DNA of 64,000 nucleotides from Watersipora subatra (taxonomy: Eukaryota > Bryozoa > Gymnolaemata > Cheilostomatida > Watersiporidae). The notes beneath the pieces were generated by a model. That model was given only the letters and a program-made list of their open reading frames with translations. It was not told where the DNA came from and did not search any database. Each line of letters opens with the position of its first letter. Position 1 is the stretch's first letter. Both the position numbers and the translations under genes were made by a program. The DNA is taken from contig NC_088708.1 of NCBI RefSeq assembly GCF_963576615.1, positions 4,278,001-4,342,000 on the forward strand, written 5' to 3'. Below are positions 49,433 to 60,682 of this stretch, piece by piece.

Positions 49433-50431
49433 AGTTGCAACAAACAATTGATTACAAAAGTGATATGACTATTATTTATTCTAAATAGAAAAAAATATCA
49501 AGAATACATATAAAGGTCAAGAATAGAATTTAAAGATAATATTCAAAGATTACACACATGCAATATATGCTCATTTGGAATATTAAGAAGCCATTAGGGA
49601 GCAATGAGATCTACACAGAAAATAGAAGTCTATAGCAAATCAGCACATAAAAATCTGCAGAATCATCAAACAAACATCAAGTAAAGTACAACATGATGAA
49701 ACGATGTTCTAGGTAAATATAACCATGGAGCAGCATGGGCGAGCAGAGGCTAGCTTTAACGCGCACAGCAATGACATACTGCCAATAATTGATACAGCTA
49801 TATCGTTAGACTATGGGCAGAGATGTGAAGGTTACGGGGTGAATGAATGACTGCACAAAATTCAAAGAAATGAAACCTGAATTAAACCCTAACTAAAAAG
49901 CAAACTGGATGTTTGATAACATGAAATAAAAGTAAGCCATTCTCATTGCATCATTTTTGCTTAAAGTAGGGAAAAATAGTATTTAAACAAATATAGAATA
50001 ATGGTAGATATAAGAACTGTCTCTAAAAATATACTATGGCACAGTGAAGCAGGTGAATTATACTATGGCACAGTGAAGCGGGTGAGTTCTTCTATGGCAC
50101 AGTAGGTAAGTTTCGCGGTACCCTTTAGCTAATTCTAATAGCTAGCAGATTTATCAGCAAGCATTGCTACATAGCTAATTCTAATAGCTAGCAGATTTAT
50201 CAGCAAGCATTGCTACGATAAAAATTAATAGGAAATTAAAAAAGTGCTGAACACAAGACACCAAATTAAAGGATGCAAAACAGCTAAGGTAACTGAATAT
50301 GTACCAATTACGATCTACTCAAATCATACCACAAAGTTTTTACAATGGACATCAGTAGCATACATGCACACGGTGAATGACAAGAAATTAATTTAATCAC
50401 TATTTACAAAAACCACATAGGTAAATCTAGC
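49433..50431. other. Convergent 3' region between MAGUK and kinase-fold genes
   Basis: The two stop codons face each other across 999 bp. AATAAA on the plus strand at 49925-49930 could serve the MAGUK transcript, and TTTATT at 49475-49480 (AATAAA on the minus strand) could serve the other gene; if so the 3' UTRs overlap. Short duplications lie at 50033-50110 (tactatggcacagtgaag) and 50126-50217. Confidence 0.45.
50126..50217 (+). repeat. 46-bp two-copy direct repeat
   Basis: The segment agctaattctaatagctagc, agatttatcagcaagcattg, ctac occurs twice in tandem in the 3' intergenic stretch. Confidence 0.85.
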
Positions 50432-53400
50432 TCAAGAGAGTGCCAACCCTAATGAGACCAGCTGAGAGAAGGTCTCAACCTTCTCAAAACCATCGATGAG
50501 CCTATAACCACACGCTAAGATGGCATCTCGAACATCACCACACCCAATTGGTAGCTGCTTGTTCCAGTCATTACCGGCAGCTCTGCAATATAATGACATT
50601 ATATGAATAGAAGGGAACATCATAGAGGTTTGATTTGCCAGCTATGCATGCTGATGTATTTGATGTGATGAGTATGCCACACACCTGAAGAGTACAGAAA
50701 CGCCAGCATATCCTGCCGCAAGACGCTTGATGTTGGCCAAACTTGCATCTTCTTCAACCAATAAAAAAAATCTGTCAATATATGTTGAAAGGAACTGAAT
50801 GATGCACTCGCGAATTGTTGAGCAGAAGTTGTCCCTCTCCTTCATAGGCTTATCACTCATCTCATGGATGTAGTACCAGACAAACATGTCTCCAACGATG
50901 GTGCCGACGTCATATATCGGATTGCCAAGATGACTCAGCTCTGAGCCGAAGGCCTAAAAAATACAATTTTTCTTTTCAAAACAAACAATGTGGAAAAGGA
51001 TGTAAGCTGCATAGTCACATGAAAAAATTTCTATAGCCTCCAGCGCTGTAGAGCAGAAACATTGAAGACTTCCTAGAGTATGACCGAGTTTCAACTGAAT
51101 ACAAGAGTGAGGTCTCAAAATGGCTAATAACGACATAGTCAGGTAAAGCATTGGTGACACAATCAGGGATTTTGCTGTGAATCTACTCTCATTGATGGAG
51201 ATATACTTGAGCTTGATGATAAAATACACAGCAATATGAAATATATGTCAGCCATATTGACTGCAATGTGACGATATTGACGATATGTGCAGTGCGATAT
51301 GTGCAGTGCGATATGTGCAGTGCGCTATACGCAGCGCGCTCTGCGCTATGCAAACGCATGATTCTTACGAGAGTAAATGTCTGTTGAGTAAGAATGAGCA
51401 CATGTTATTTGTGTCTGTATCTGTATCTGTTAACATTGCAATTGAGTTTTTTATGCTTTTCTATGTGCTTATTCACTTTGTAAATGTGTGTGTTATATTT
51501 GTATTTGTAAATACATTTGTTATGCTTATGTACTTGTTTGTTACATTTGTCGGTTATATATGTGCATGTTTGTTTGTTCGTTTTATTTACATTAAATCAT
51601 AACATAACAAGATAATAGAAAAAGTAGGGTGCGATGAGAGTCCATATGCGCAGTAGAATGGCTATTCGAGACGCAGAGCCTGATTTAACAGAGTAGATTT
51701 TTAATGAAAAAAACAGAGTTGTCTAAGCAAAGAAATCAGAACAAATCTATTCCAGCGAGTACGGCTTCGAAGCAGCCCTAAAAACCATCAACTATCAATT
51801 TTCTTTAGCTAAATTAGCAAGGAATTCCATGAAGATGACACACGATAGCCCAAACTGTCTATGACCACCAGTAAAAGCAGGTTTGTACGGTAGTTTGTAG
51901 CTTGTGTATATGATGGCATTTGTGTACAAGACTATTGTACAATTCATAGTCTTGCGCTATGCATGATGTAAATTTGCTAAAAATACCTAAAAAAGACGAT
52001 ATCCAGACATAATTAAGTGCGGACCAACCTATGTACTTGAGATAAGTGACTAAGTGCAGACCAACCTATGTACTTGAGATAAGTGACTAAGTGCAGACCA
52101 ACCTATGTACTTGAGATAAGTGACTATGTGCAGACCAACCTATGTACTTGAGATAAGTGACTAAGTGCAAACCAACCTATGTACTTGAGATAAGTGACTA
52201 TGTGCAGACCAACCTATGTACTTGAGATAAGTGACTAAGTGCAGACCAACCTATGTACTTGAGATAAGTGACTAAGTGCAGACCAACCTATGTACTTGAG
52301 ATAAGTGACTAAGTGCGGACCAACCTATGTACTTGAGATAAGTGACTAAGTGCGGACCAACCTATGTACTTGAGATAAGTGACTAAGTGCAGACCAACTT
52401 ATGTACTTGAGATAAGTGACTAAGTGCGGACCAACCTATGTACTCAGACCAACTTATATACTTCAAATAAGCGGGTCAAGCACTTACTAGGATTCTGCCA
52501 CCGCAGCCCGAGTCTTTAAGAACAATGTTATTAGCTGTAAAGTTGCCATGTACCACAGACTTGGATAGCCCAACAAATTTGGCCGATAGCGTGTCCATTT
52601 TTTGTAGAAACTCTTTGTCACCAAATCCTTTGATTTCGGAGCCAATGATAGTCTGAGCCCTCCTTAATGGTTCCTCAAAGACTCGCCTTACGATTGTCTC
52701 CCTTTGTGTTCCTCCACTGCAAGATGATGGCTTATTGACAGCAAAAACATTTATTTCATGTGACATTTTTCTTGTAGTTAAGTTAATTAGAAGCAAATTA
52801 ATTCAAAGCTAAAGCTAAAATGTAAAGCTAAAATGTAAAGCTGAAAGCATGAGTGCTATACCTCAAGTACGGAATATATAGAATATATAGATATATGAGA
52901 CTCACTAAAACTTGGACTGAAGCATCTTGTGAATATGTGTGTTGGCAGCGTACGTCTTCATGGTTAACGCTGATAAATACTGGCCAATAGCGACTACATC
53001 ACCCGTCGTCAGTGTCATATTTTGCAGGTGCTCTTCCATTATATGACAATCAGAATCAGCTTCCAAAATCACTGCAAGTAGCAATATCCCATACTTGATA
53101 TTACATGGCTACTGTAGGCTCATCACACCTAATATGTAACAGCAGATTTAGCATGGGCTCTACCAATTTTCAGTAAGTTTTCTTGGATGACTACTCAAAG
53201 CTAACATGTTAAGTAAATTCAGTAAACAAAGTCTGCTGAAGGAAAATTACAGATGAGAGTTGATTGGCTGCGCATCATCTATCCTAGTTGGACAGAACTG
53301 TACCTGAAGTGTCGACAACTCCAGTTCTACAAAAGGAGCTGATGGACAGATCTGACATGAGCTCCTGGTAGATGAGTTCTTGGTCACATAGTAACTTGAA

Positions 53401-54306
53401 AGCGTTGTAAAGAGACAGTCTTGTCTACAAGCATTCGATGAGAAGGAAAATTTTCTTTGAATTGACATGTTTTAATGAGCAACAATAAAGAACTGGAAGC
53501 CAATAGACAAGGTAGCAAGCACCTAGCAAAAGTTGCCTGGGTTAGAAGGTGTCCGAGTTATTAGTGGGAATGGGTTATTACAGTTTAACTAATGTTGATG
53601 TTAGCAGAAGTTTTTGTTATAACGATGAAAGTTAAAAGAGTTTGACAACAAGTTAATAAGGTGGTTGTATGACTTGAGGCCATCTTACATAGATGCTGAA
53701 TGCCATAAACCTACAAATGATGATTACATTTAATTACGCTATTAGAAAATCAACTATCAGCAAACTTTGCTAGATGCAGCATAATTAACCATTCCAAGAA
53801 ATATAGTTGAAATAATTTATACATTTAATTCATGCAAATTATATAGTAAACTACATCAGATCCGAGTGCACAATCGATTTACAATCGACAGAATGAATCC
53901 TAAAACTTGAAGAATGTGAGCAGTCAGAGAGTGTGATTGCACAAGGATACAAGAACATACAAGGCTGAAGAATGTGAGCAGTCAGAGAGTGTGATTGTAC
54001 AAGGATACAAGAACATACAAGGTTGAAGAATGTGAGCAGTCAGAGAGTGTGATTACACAAGGATACAAGAACATACAAGGCTGAAGAATATGAGCAGTCA
54101 GAGAGTGTGATTACACAAGGATACAAGAACATACAAGGTTGAAGAATGTGAGCAGTCAGAGAATGTGATTGCACAAGGATACAAGAACATACAAGGTTGA
54201 CATCTCCCACAACATTCAGCTCTCTTCTGACATAGAAACGGAGGCTGGTGGATGTGCTGATGTTGGATTTACAGATAGAGGTTTTCAATACTGGTGATAC
54301 AGCCAT
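50432..54306 (-). CDS. Methylthioribose-kinase/APH-fold protein, possible pseudokinase
   Basis: Six minus-strand exons with consistent phases: 54306-54193, 53424-53304, 53071-52906, 52716-52488, 50953-50685 and 50582-50432, giving 349 residues (bacterial methylthioribose kinases about 400). Similarities to the family: VVGDVNL (32-38; start of the nucleotide-binding lobe), ELIYQELMSDLS (hinge-like), VVAIGQYLSALT, VFEEP, the catalytic-loop equivalent VVHGNFTANNIVL (188-200), SELSHLGNPIYDVG (214-227) and a C-terminal helical lobe. True enzymes have HGD in the loop and an Asp before the (P/W)E motif; here the loop is HGN (N192) and the second Asp is Gly (G213). Both residues are essential in the family, so activity is doubtful. 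About 50 residues of the N-lobe with the ATP-binding Lys were not found between exons 1 and 2; a further exon may exist. Exon 1 is preceded by a good acceptor (exon would start at 54315), so the true start may lie further upstream, beyond the 4-kb transposon. Confidence 0.75.
51284..51335 (+). repeat. 14-bp tandem repeat
   Basis: About three and a half units of gatatgtgcagtgc in intron 4 of the kinase-fold gene. Confidence 0.8.
52012..52472 (+). repeat. 37-bp satellite, about 12 units
   Basis: The unit is taagtgcagaccaacctatg, tacttgagataagtgac. A diverged last unit ends about 16 bp from the donor of exon 4 of the kinase-fold gene (exon end 52488 on the minus strand). Variants are cagacc/cggacc and ctaag/ctatg. 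Confidence 0.95.
53910..54199 (-). repeat. 58-bp tandem repeat over the exon 1 donor
   Basis: Five units of 58 bp (plus-strand core aagaatgtgagcagtcagag, agtgtgattgcacaaggata, caagaacatacaaggctg). The unit nearest exon 1 contains the end of the exon and its donor (AACCTT then GTATGT on the minus strand), so the other units carry the same or a near-identical candidate donor. An alternative reading is that exon 1 reads on into the repeat, but the frame then shifts from unit to unit. Confidence 0.88.
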
Positions 54307-55129
54307 GACTAAAGCCTACAAAAAGACAAGTACTGATAGATAATATGCTCAGGAAAGATACTAAATACAAACCATAGATATATAAACCTAGATTGGCCAA
54401 TAGGGAAAAAGCCTGTCAGACTTAAATAGCACGACGTAACGTCAAGGTGTATTGTACCTCACGCTTGACTGCACTGTTGTTAACAATGGAGCTAATGGAG
54501 AGAAGGTGACAAAATCACTATTATTTTCACATAAAAACCTTCTTGTATGCATAATCCAGTAAACTAAAGCAATTCTGTGATAATATCTGATAACCAGCAT
54601 AGATTAAAAGTATAAAAGCTATGAAATGTTGCACACAAATCATGAGCCATCAGGGCTTTATTTGCCAGCCTCTCCTATCCCCATTCTCTCTTTTCCCTTC
54701 TCCAAAGAAGAAGTGAGAAGGGAAAAAGAGAGAAGGGGGAAAGGAGAGGGGGCAAATAGCCCACTCACTCTGCCAGACCAGAGCCAGACCCTGGCTAGGT
54801 AAAAGACTAATATCATGTTGAACTAAACATGACTAAATATGATGAGCCTGTGAAGTTTTGATCTGATCAGGGAAATGGAATCAATGGCTTTCTTAGCTAG
54901 AGCTGGAACGAGACCAAGGAATGCAGGGTCGGACCAGACTCAGGGTCAGCAATGAGGGCCAATATCGGGTCGGACCGGGTCAGCACACGCGATTTTTTAT
55001 TAATTTAAGGTTAAGAGATAGTTCTATTACAGCCTAATGTTGTGACATCAATAAACTAAAATAAAAGAAACCATTATCACACCAATCATTATATTTTGTG
55101 GCTTGTTTTATAGATGCAATCTACAATTT

Positions 55130-55990
55130 ATGGCTAGACATTGGTGGATCAATGCTATTTAAACCATAACTGCCACGAACAACTTTTATCATATTTACTA
55201 GGTAAATCAGACATGCTGATTCCGATTTTGTAATCAAAATAAAGATTAGGCCACTAACTTTCAGAGTAATGAAGAACTTTTTATAGCGTTTTAATATCGG
55301 TCTCGAAAACAACACGATCGGCATAACAAGCTCCGCCCATAAATACTTGACGTAACCTAGCTTTTTAGGAACAGAAGTTACATAGGGATGTTTAGACCGA
55401 TTTAGAATAATAGAGATGGGTGTTTTAAAATCCATTAATATCTAAATTCAGCCTTAAAAATAATATCAGTCTTTTCTGAAAGGTAGATAAGCTATTTAGC
55501 ATTGCATACTTAAAAAGCGCAATAACAACGCTAGCTCGTGATAAAACCGCGCTTTTTGAGCTCATTTTTCTCGGCGTCCAGCCCATTTAAACGTCATGTA
55601 ACAAGCTGCGAGCAATTTTAAATAGTTTATATCCCTTTCATAAAAAACTGAAAATATTTTACAGGCTGGATTTAGATAATAATGGGTTTTAAGACACCCA
55701 TCTCTATTATTCTAAATCGGACTAAACATTCCCAACTTCCGTTTCTGAAAAAGCTAGGTTTCGTCACATCTTTATGGGCGGAGATTGTAATGCCGATTGT
55801 GTTGTTTTTGAAACGGATATTGAAACGCTTTAAAAAAGCCTAAATGACTTTGAAGGTTAGTGGACTGATCTTTATTTTGAGTACAAAATCGGAATCAGCG
55901 TGTCTGATTTACTTAGAAAATACGATAAAAGTTGTTCGTGACAGTTATGGTTTAATGGGTGATAGATTAATGGCATGATTTGGCTAGTTT
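55130..55990. repeat. Inverted repeat inside the 4-kb transposon
   Basis: Arms of about 290-310 bp (about 55130-55440 and 55676-55985) are inverted, diverged copies of each other around a 235-bp spacer; shared words include acacccatctctattattct and the reverse of aaaagttgttcgtg. The open minus-strand frame over the left arm has no recognisable homology. Confidence 0.75.
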
Positions 55991-56256
55991 TTTTATTACA
56001 TATTTTATTTTCAACTGCTATTATAATCAACAAAAGATTAGTTAAGAAATACTTTACAAATATAGAAATAGGTAACCCAGCATAGTGGAAAGCAAAAATC
56101 CATCACTTCCCTAAAACCTCTGGTATTAGTGAAAGAAACTGAAAATAAAATAAATTTGCTGGATTGAAGGTTCTTAGACGCGCTTTTAAGTTCCTCAGGA
56201 TGCCCTCATTGTAAATGCCTCAATAGTATTGAGGTGGACCCTTCTTTGTAGCTTAA

Positions 56257-57137
56257 AGGTTGACTTGCAACAAAATTCACATTACAGTTATTTGGTATCA
56301 AAAGATTCACCATATCTTACTCTGTTGTGTTGTAGGTACCAAATACGTGGAAATGTGATTACAAGCTCTTAAAAGCTCAAAAACGAAAAGCCGCCATAGA
56401 TTGGAATCTGTTTATTTCTCAGACGTAGTCATTACAGATTGGTTATCGTCTTGTCACGTGATGTTCTCACGTGAATTGAAAAGCCAATAAAAAGCTCAAT
56501 ATAAAACTTATCGTAGCACTAGTTTATGACAAACACTTCAGGTTTTACCGAATACCCCGTATCAAATATAGATGCTTGCTACTTTACAGTTTTGTTTCGG
56601 CATTATTCAATTGTCAAGTCGTAATCTGATCACGGGACCCAATACTTCGAAAATAATTTTTGCAGCACTTTTCGATTATCACAGGTGACCAACAGGCTCG
56701 TCATGATTATCAGACAATGATATGTACTCCTTCGAGCTAAGGTTACAAAGTTTAACGATTTTTTATGGTAATTTATAAGATATCAGTGCTAAAAGTGACA
56801 GCATTACAATGACGATAAAACAGACGCGTAAGAACAATAGACATGGTTTTATTGAATGCGTGAAGTATATTTGTGAAAATATTTTGATGAACGAGGTTGC
56901 ATGAAAGTGTAAACAAAAACCATCCTGTAACAACTATGTCCCATTTGAGCCGTTTTGGAAAGCGAATCCAAACTACGGCGGTCTCGTGTGCCTGCGATTA
57001 ACTGTTCGTTTTCTTTAGCTTTCAAGAGCTTGTAATCACATTCCCATATATTCCACACCTACAACACAACAGAGTAAGACATGGTGAATCTTATGATACC
57101 AAATAACTGTAATGTGAATTTTGTTGCAAGTCAACCT
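56257..57137. mobile_element. MITE family A, copy 4 (TTAA duplication), nested
   Basis: An 881-bp copy with ends AGGTTGACTTGCAACAAAA and GCAAGTCAACCT, flanked by TTAA at 56253-56256 and 57138-57141. It lies inside the 4-kb transposon and is therefore younger than that insertion. Its interior closely follows copy 3. Confidence 0.92.
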
Positions 57138-57489
57138 TTAACTTGCTTTTGCATATTGTACAAATAACTTGGTATTTTCCTTTCGTGACTGGCTTCTTCA
57201 TGAACTCCCAGACCACCGACATGTTGATTATTTCTTGCTGAAAACGTTGTGAAACCTATAGTCCAAAGACTATTATTGCAGACGTAAAAATGTAGTCTTG
57301 ACTCACCTTGTTTTATTTCACCTGGTCCCTCCGCGCTGGGACTGTATGCGACTCCATTTCAATCACACTTAAAAAGCGATATATGTACAACCGCTGTTGT
57401 TTAGCCATAAACCTACCCGTGTTTTTGTATAGGAAGACCCGAGGGTCGAGTGGCCCGACCCTGGCACCTCTGACCCGGTGAGTCCAGAC

Positions 57490-57808
57490 CAGACGAGCTA
57501 CTCGTGCCAGCTCTATTTTTAGCTTTATAATGCGCCCTAATAGAAATATATCTCTTTGCTATCTCACGAGCTAGGCTACTAGCTTGATGATTACACTTAA
57601 ACAATGGCATGATGTTGAATCTCAGCAACTTTTCCATGGTGGCAATTTGTGCTAGCATGGGAGAGTTTTTCACCAATCCAGCACTACTAAGCAACACTCT
57701 CGTCGCTTTCTCACTGTGGTTGCAAACCTCAATCACCACAGGCGAAGACAAAGTCAAGCCACCGCGACAATTCGTTGTTTGGTTTACATCATTGTTGGTA
57801 ACATCCAC
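57490..57808 (-). pseudogene. Possible transposase C-terminal remnant
   Basis: An open minus-strand stretch includes ATMEKLLRFNIMPLFKCNHQ and SLAREIAKRYISIRAHYKAK. The second block resembles the helical (K/R)xYxxxRxHxxxK tail common at the C-terminus of P-like and some other eukaryotic transposases. No catalytic part is present in the surrounding element. Identification is tentative. Confidence 0.3.
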
Positions 57809-58388
57809 GATGCTAGTGATACAATCATTACACTTCAGCTTTGGTGACCTAGCCAGCTACATAGTCAGCTGTAAAATAATCATTCTGTCTCATTTTTTAC
57901 TTAAGACATACATGCATACTCATTATATTTAGTCATGTTTAGTTCAGCACGATACTAGTCTATTTACCTAGCCAGTGTCTGGCTCTTTGAGTGGGTGGGC
58001 TATTTGTCCCCCCTTTCCTTTCCCCCTTCTCTTTTTTCCCTTCTCACTTCTTTTTTGGAGAAGGGGAAAAGAGAGAATGGGGATAAAGCCCTGATGGCTC
58101 AGGATTTGTGTGCAACAATTCATAGCTTTTATAGTTTTCATCTATGGTGGTTGTCAGATATTATCACAGAATTGCTTTAGTTTACTGGATTATGTATCCA
58201 AGAAGGTTTTTATGTGAAAATAAATGTGATTTTGTCACCTTCTCTTCATTAGCTCCATTGTTAACAACAGTGCAGTCAAGCATGAGGTACAATACAATGA
58301 CGTTACGTCATGCTATTTAATCTGACAAGGCAACCGGTGGGAATAGCTATTATTGGCCACTCTAGGTTTATATATCTATGATACAAAC

Positions 58389-60090
58389 AAACTACATTCA
58401 TCATGGAAGTTCACTCTTCCAAGTGTTTATGGAGGAGTACACTTACTATAGCACACAATTTAGACAGTCACATGATGAGTGCAAAACCCGCCGTCATGAC
58501 ACCAGCAGAAAAAATTATAATTTAAGGTAAGTATAAGTTGACCTATTTGAACACTAATAATCCCATGACCAAACACGAGCGAAGCGAGTGATATATAGTG
58601 ATAAATGCATATGTGCACACAACTCCCAAAAAGTATCCATCGAGGGCCGTACCCAAACTCTTGTACCAAAACCCCATCAAAAAAATTTAATCATTCTTCT
58701 GTGGAGTCGTTTATGTATAATAATGATACAAAACACCGATACACTTATTTAAATATGCTACCAAGTCTTTGAAAAGTTTCAACAATATCCTAAAACTTAC
58801 CCATCTGATCGGATAATACATAACATACAGAAAGATTAATTTGGCCTAAAATCGCCATTAAAACCTGACAAGACTTCTTTTTTTTAAATTAAGACCGGCC
58901 AACAAAACGCCCATAAAGTCGTGCGACAGATAGTAGAACCATAAAGCCGTGCGCATTTCACGAGAAAAAAGTGCACCATTTCACCAGTCTATGGCCGAAA
59001 TTACCGCTGAAATATCGTTTGTTGCTCTCTCTCTCTCGGAAGGGTATATAATAGTTAATATTGGAAAAAAGTTCGTTTCCTGTTACAACGGTAAAATATT
59101 GAGAATAGTAACTTTAAGATTTTGAGATTAGATTTTACTGAGCTATACTTTTCCCTATTATTAGGGAAACTGAAAAATTTGCACACGTTCAGTAAAATCC
59201 AATTTCAAGATCTTAAAGCTACTATTCATCGGCTCATACAAACCAACTCTCAATATTTTACCGTTGTAACAGGAAACGAACTTTTTTCAATATGAACTAT
59301 ATTCTTCCCTCTCTCGAGTTCGAAACATTAATGACTTACTTGTTAACAACTTTGCTAGAGAACGCATCACTTGACTAGCTATCAATGACCAAATCCTACA
59401 ACGTAAAAGAGAGGAGACTAGACTGCGCGACCTTTAATAGAACACTGCACTTATCTAACAAAACTATTTCTATTATTTTCTATATGAACTTTTTCAAAAC
59501 ACTTTATATGTCTTCTTTTCTATATTTCTATTATATATTTCCTTTGTTATTAGTTCGTATACAAAATACTTTACATGTACTTATATAGGGCCTACATATA
59601 AATCTATTTACAACATTATTCTATATCATATACCATTATTCCAGTTCTATTACTTTATATACAACTTTACATTCCCCATATACTTTTCATTCACAACATT
59701 CCTAACATTTTTCTATACTTACACTTCTAAAATAGAACTTTTTCACCTTTATATATCTATTTATATTACACTACCACATACAACTGTAATATCAACAATT
59801 AACCAATTACTCATATACCTGGTTTCAACCCAAATTTATCTCCAAGATAAATTGTTCGTTGCACTTTTTTGGAGTCGTACTCCCTCAAATTTATTTTATA
59901 TCATCTCGAACAACTCTTATTTACACTTATACTCTGTCAATTCCTGCTGACAACTACTTTTTCAACAACCGGCAGTACCCTTTCTTTTCTCCATTATCAC
60001 TTTGATCGTGGGCTGTATGTCAGGGGAAATTCTAGTAAACATTTTTATTTATGCATCTATACAGACACACACACACATATATATACACAT
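58389..60090. other. Non-coding, apart from the 59.0-59.3 kb palindrome
   Basis: Very AT-rich sequence, especially 59450-59830, with low-complexity runs; short open frames there are Phe/Tyr/Ile-rich and not gene-like. Nothing else was recognised. Confidence 0.5.
59020..59328. repeat. Imperfect palindrome of about 310 bp
   Basis: Arms of about 115-135 bp share ttcgtttcctgttacaacgg, taaaatattgag and a gagagaggg/ccctctctc outer block in inverted order, with a short unpaired centre near 59150-59185. It could be a small foldback element; no target duplication was found. Confidence 0.75.
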
Positions 60091-60505
60091 ACTAGCTGTG
60101 CTACCCGGCACTTCCTGGGTAATAGAAGTCTTTGGACATAGAATTGATTTGTATTTAACAACATTTGCCATTCTAACTTTTAAACTACATGTCATGAGAA
60201 AAGTGTTTTGTCTTATAAACAATGAGAAGTAGTGAGAGTTGCTCGTTATTAGCCTGCGCGCTATCAGCCAGTACGTTTAATAATGTGAGCGAACAGCTTC
60301 TCGTGACATTATGCTATGAGCCGCGTCGCACGCAAATTTGTTGAGTATTTGCTCGCATATGCTGACTTATATTGGCAAGGTAGCAATTCAATTTCTGTGG
60401 TCTAGTGGATCATGCGTCGGTCTGGTAGACGGCAGGGTCTGAGATTAAATCTTCTTCGGTACGGAATCTTTATCTCAAGATTTTAAGACCTATAGTCAGA
60501 ATACG
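60091..60505 (+). repeat. SINE-like interspersed repeat (copy c)
   Basis: Head ctagctgtgctacccggcac then ttcctgggtaat; body with aacaatgagaagtagtgaga; 3' tRNA-like part with gtggtctagtggatcatgcg, tcggtctggtagacggcagg and gagattaaatcttctt; tail aagattttaagacctatagt. A (CA)n/(TA)n tract precedes the head. Confidence 0.75.
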
Positions 60506-60539
60506 TACCAACATATCCACATACAGAAGACATACTTTG

Positions 60540-60682
60540 AGAAATATATATCTGAATATAGATGAGTGTATGTATATACACACACATGTATATACACGCC
60601 TCCACACACATGTATGTGTGTATGTGTGTCTGGTTGTGTGTATATATACATGTGTGTGTATATACACTCATCTATACATACA
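60540..60682. repeat. Microsatellite with palindromic ends
   Basis: A TG/CA- and TA-rich tract. Its outer parts (agatgagtgtatgtatatac near 60560 and the inverted gtatatacactcatct near 60660) pair with each other. It abuts the truncated end of the gypsy element. Several overlapping open frames here are low-complexity artefacts. Confidence 0.8.

Larger units (their letters stand above)
54373..58380. mobile_element. 4-kb TIR transposon with 8-bp duplication (P- or hAT-like)
   Basis: Both ends start CATAGATATATAAACCTAGA in inverted orientation, and ATACAAAC is repeated directly outside (54365-54372 and 58381-58388). The inverted repeats run about 470 bp with indels (polypurine/polypyrimidine block near 54700 and 58030, gttaacaa...gtgcagtcaagc block near 54470 and 58270). 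An 8-bp duplication is known from hAT and P elements; ends starting CA fit both. A remnant frame at 57413-57808 could be a transposase C-terminus. MITE A copy 4 is nested at 56257-57137, and an inner palindrome lies at 55130-55990. The left end lies 67 bp from the first codon assigned to the kinase-fold gene. Confidence 0.85.

Noticed and set aside
55121..55435. A 104-codon minus-strand frame in the 4-kb transposon
   Set aside because: It covers one arm of an inverted repeat and its counterpart arm has frameshifts; no family similarity was seen.
56849..57058. Minus-strand frame similar to frames at 22589-22834 and 10091-10357
   Set aside because: The similarity is explained by shared MITE A sequence; the frames differ by indels between copies, so no protein is conserved.
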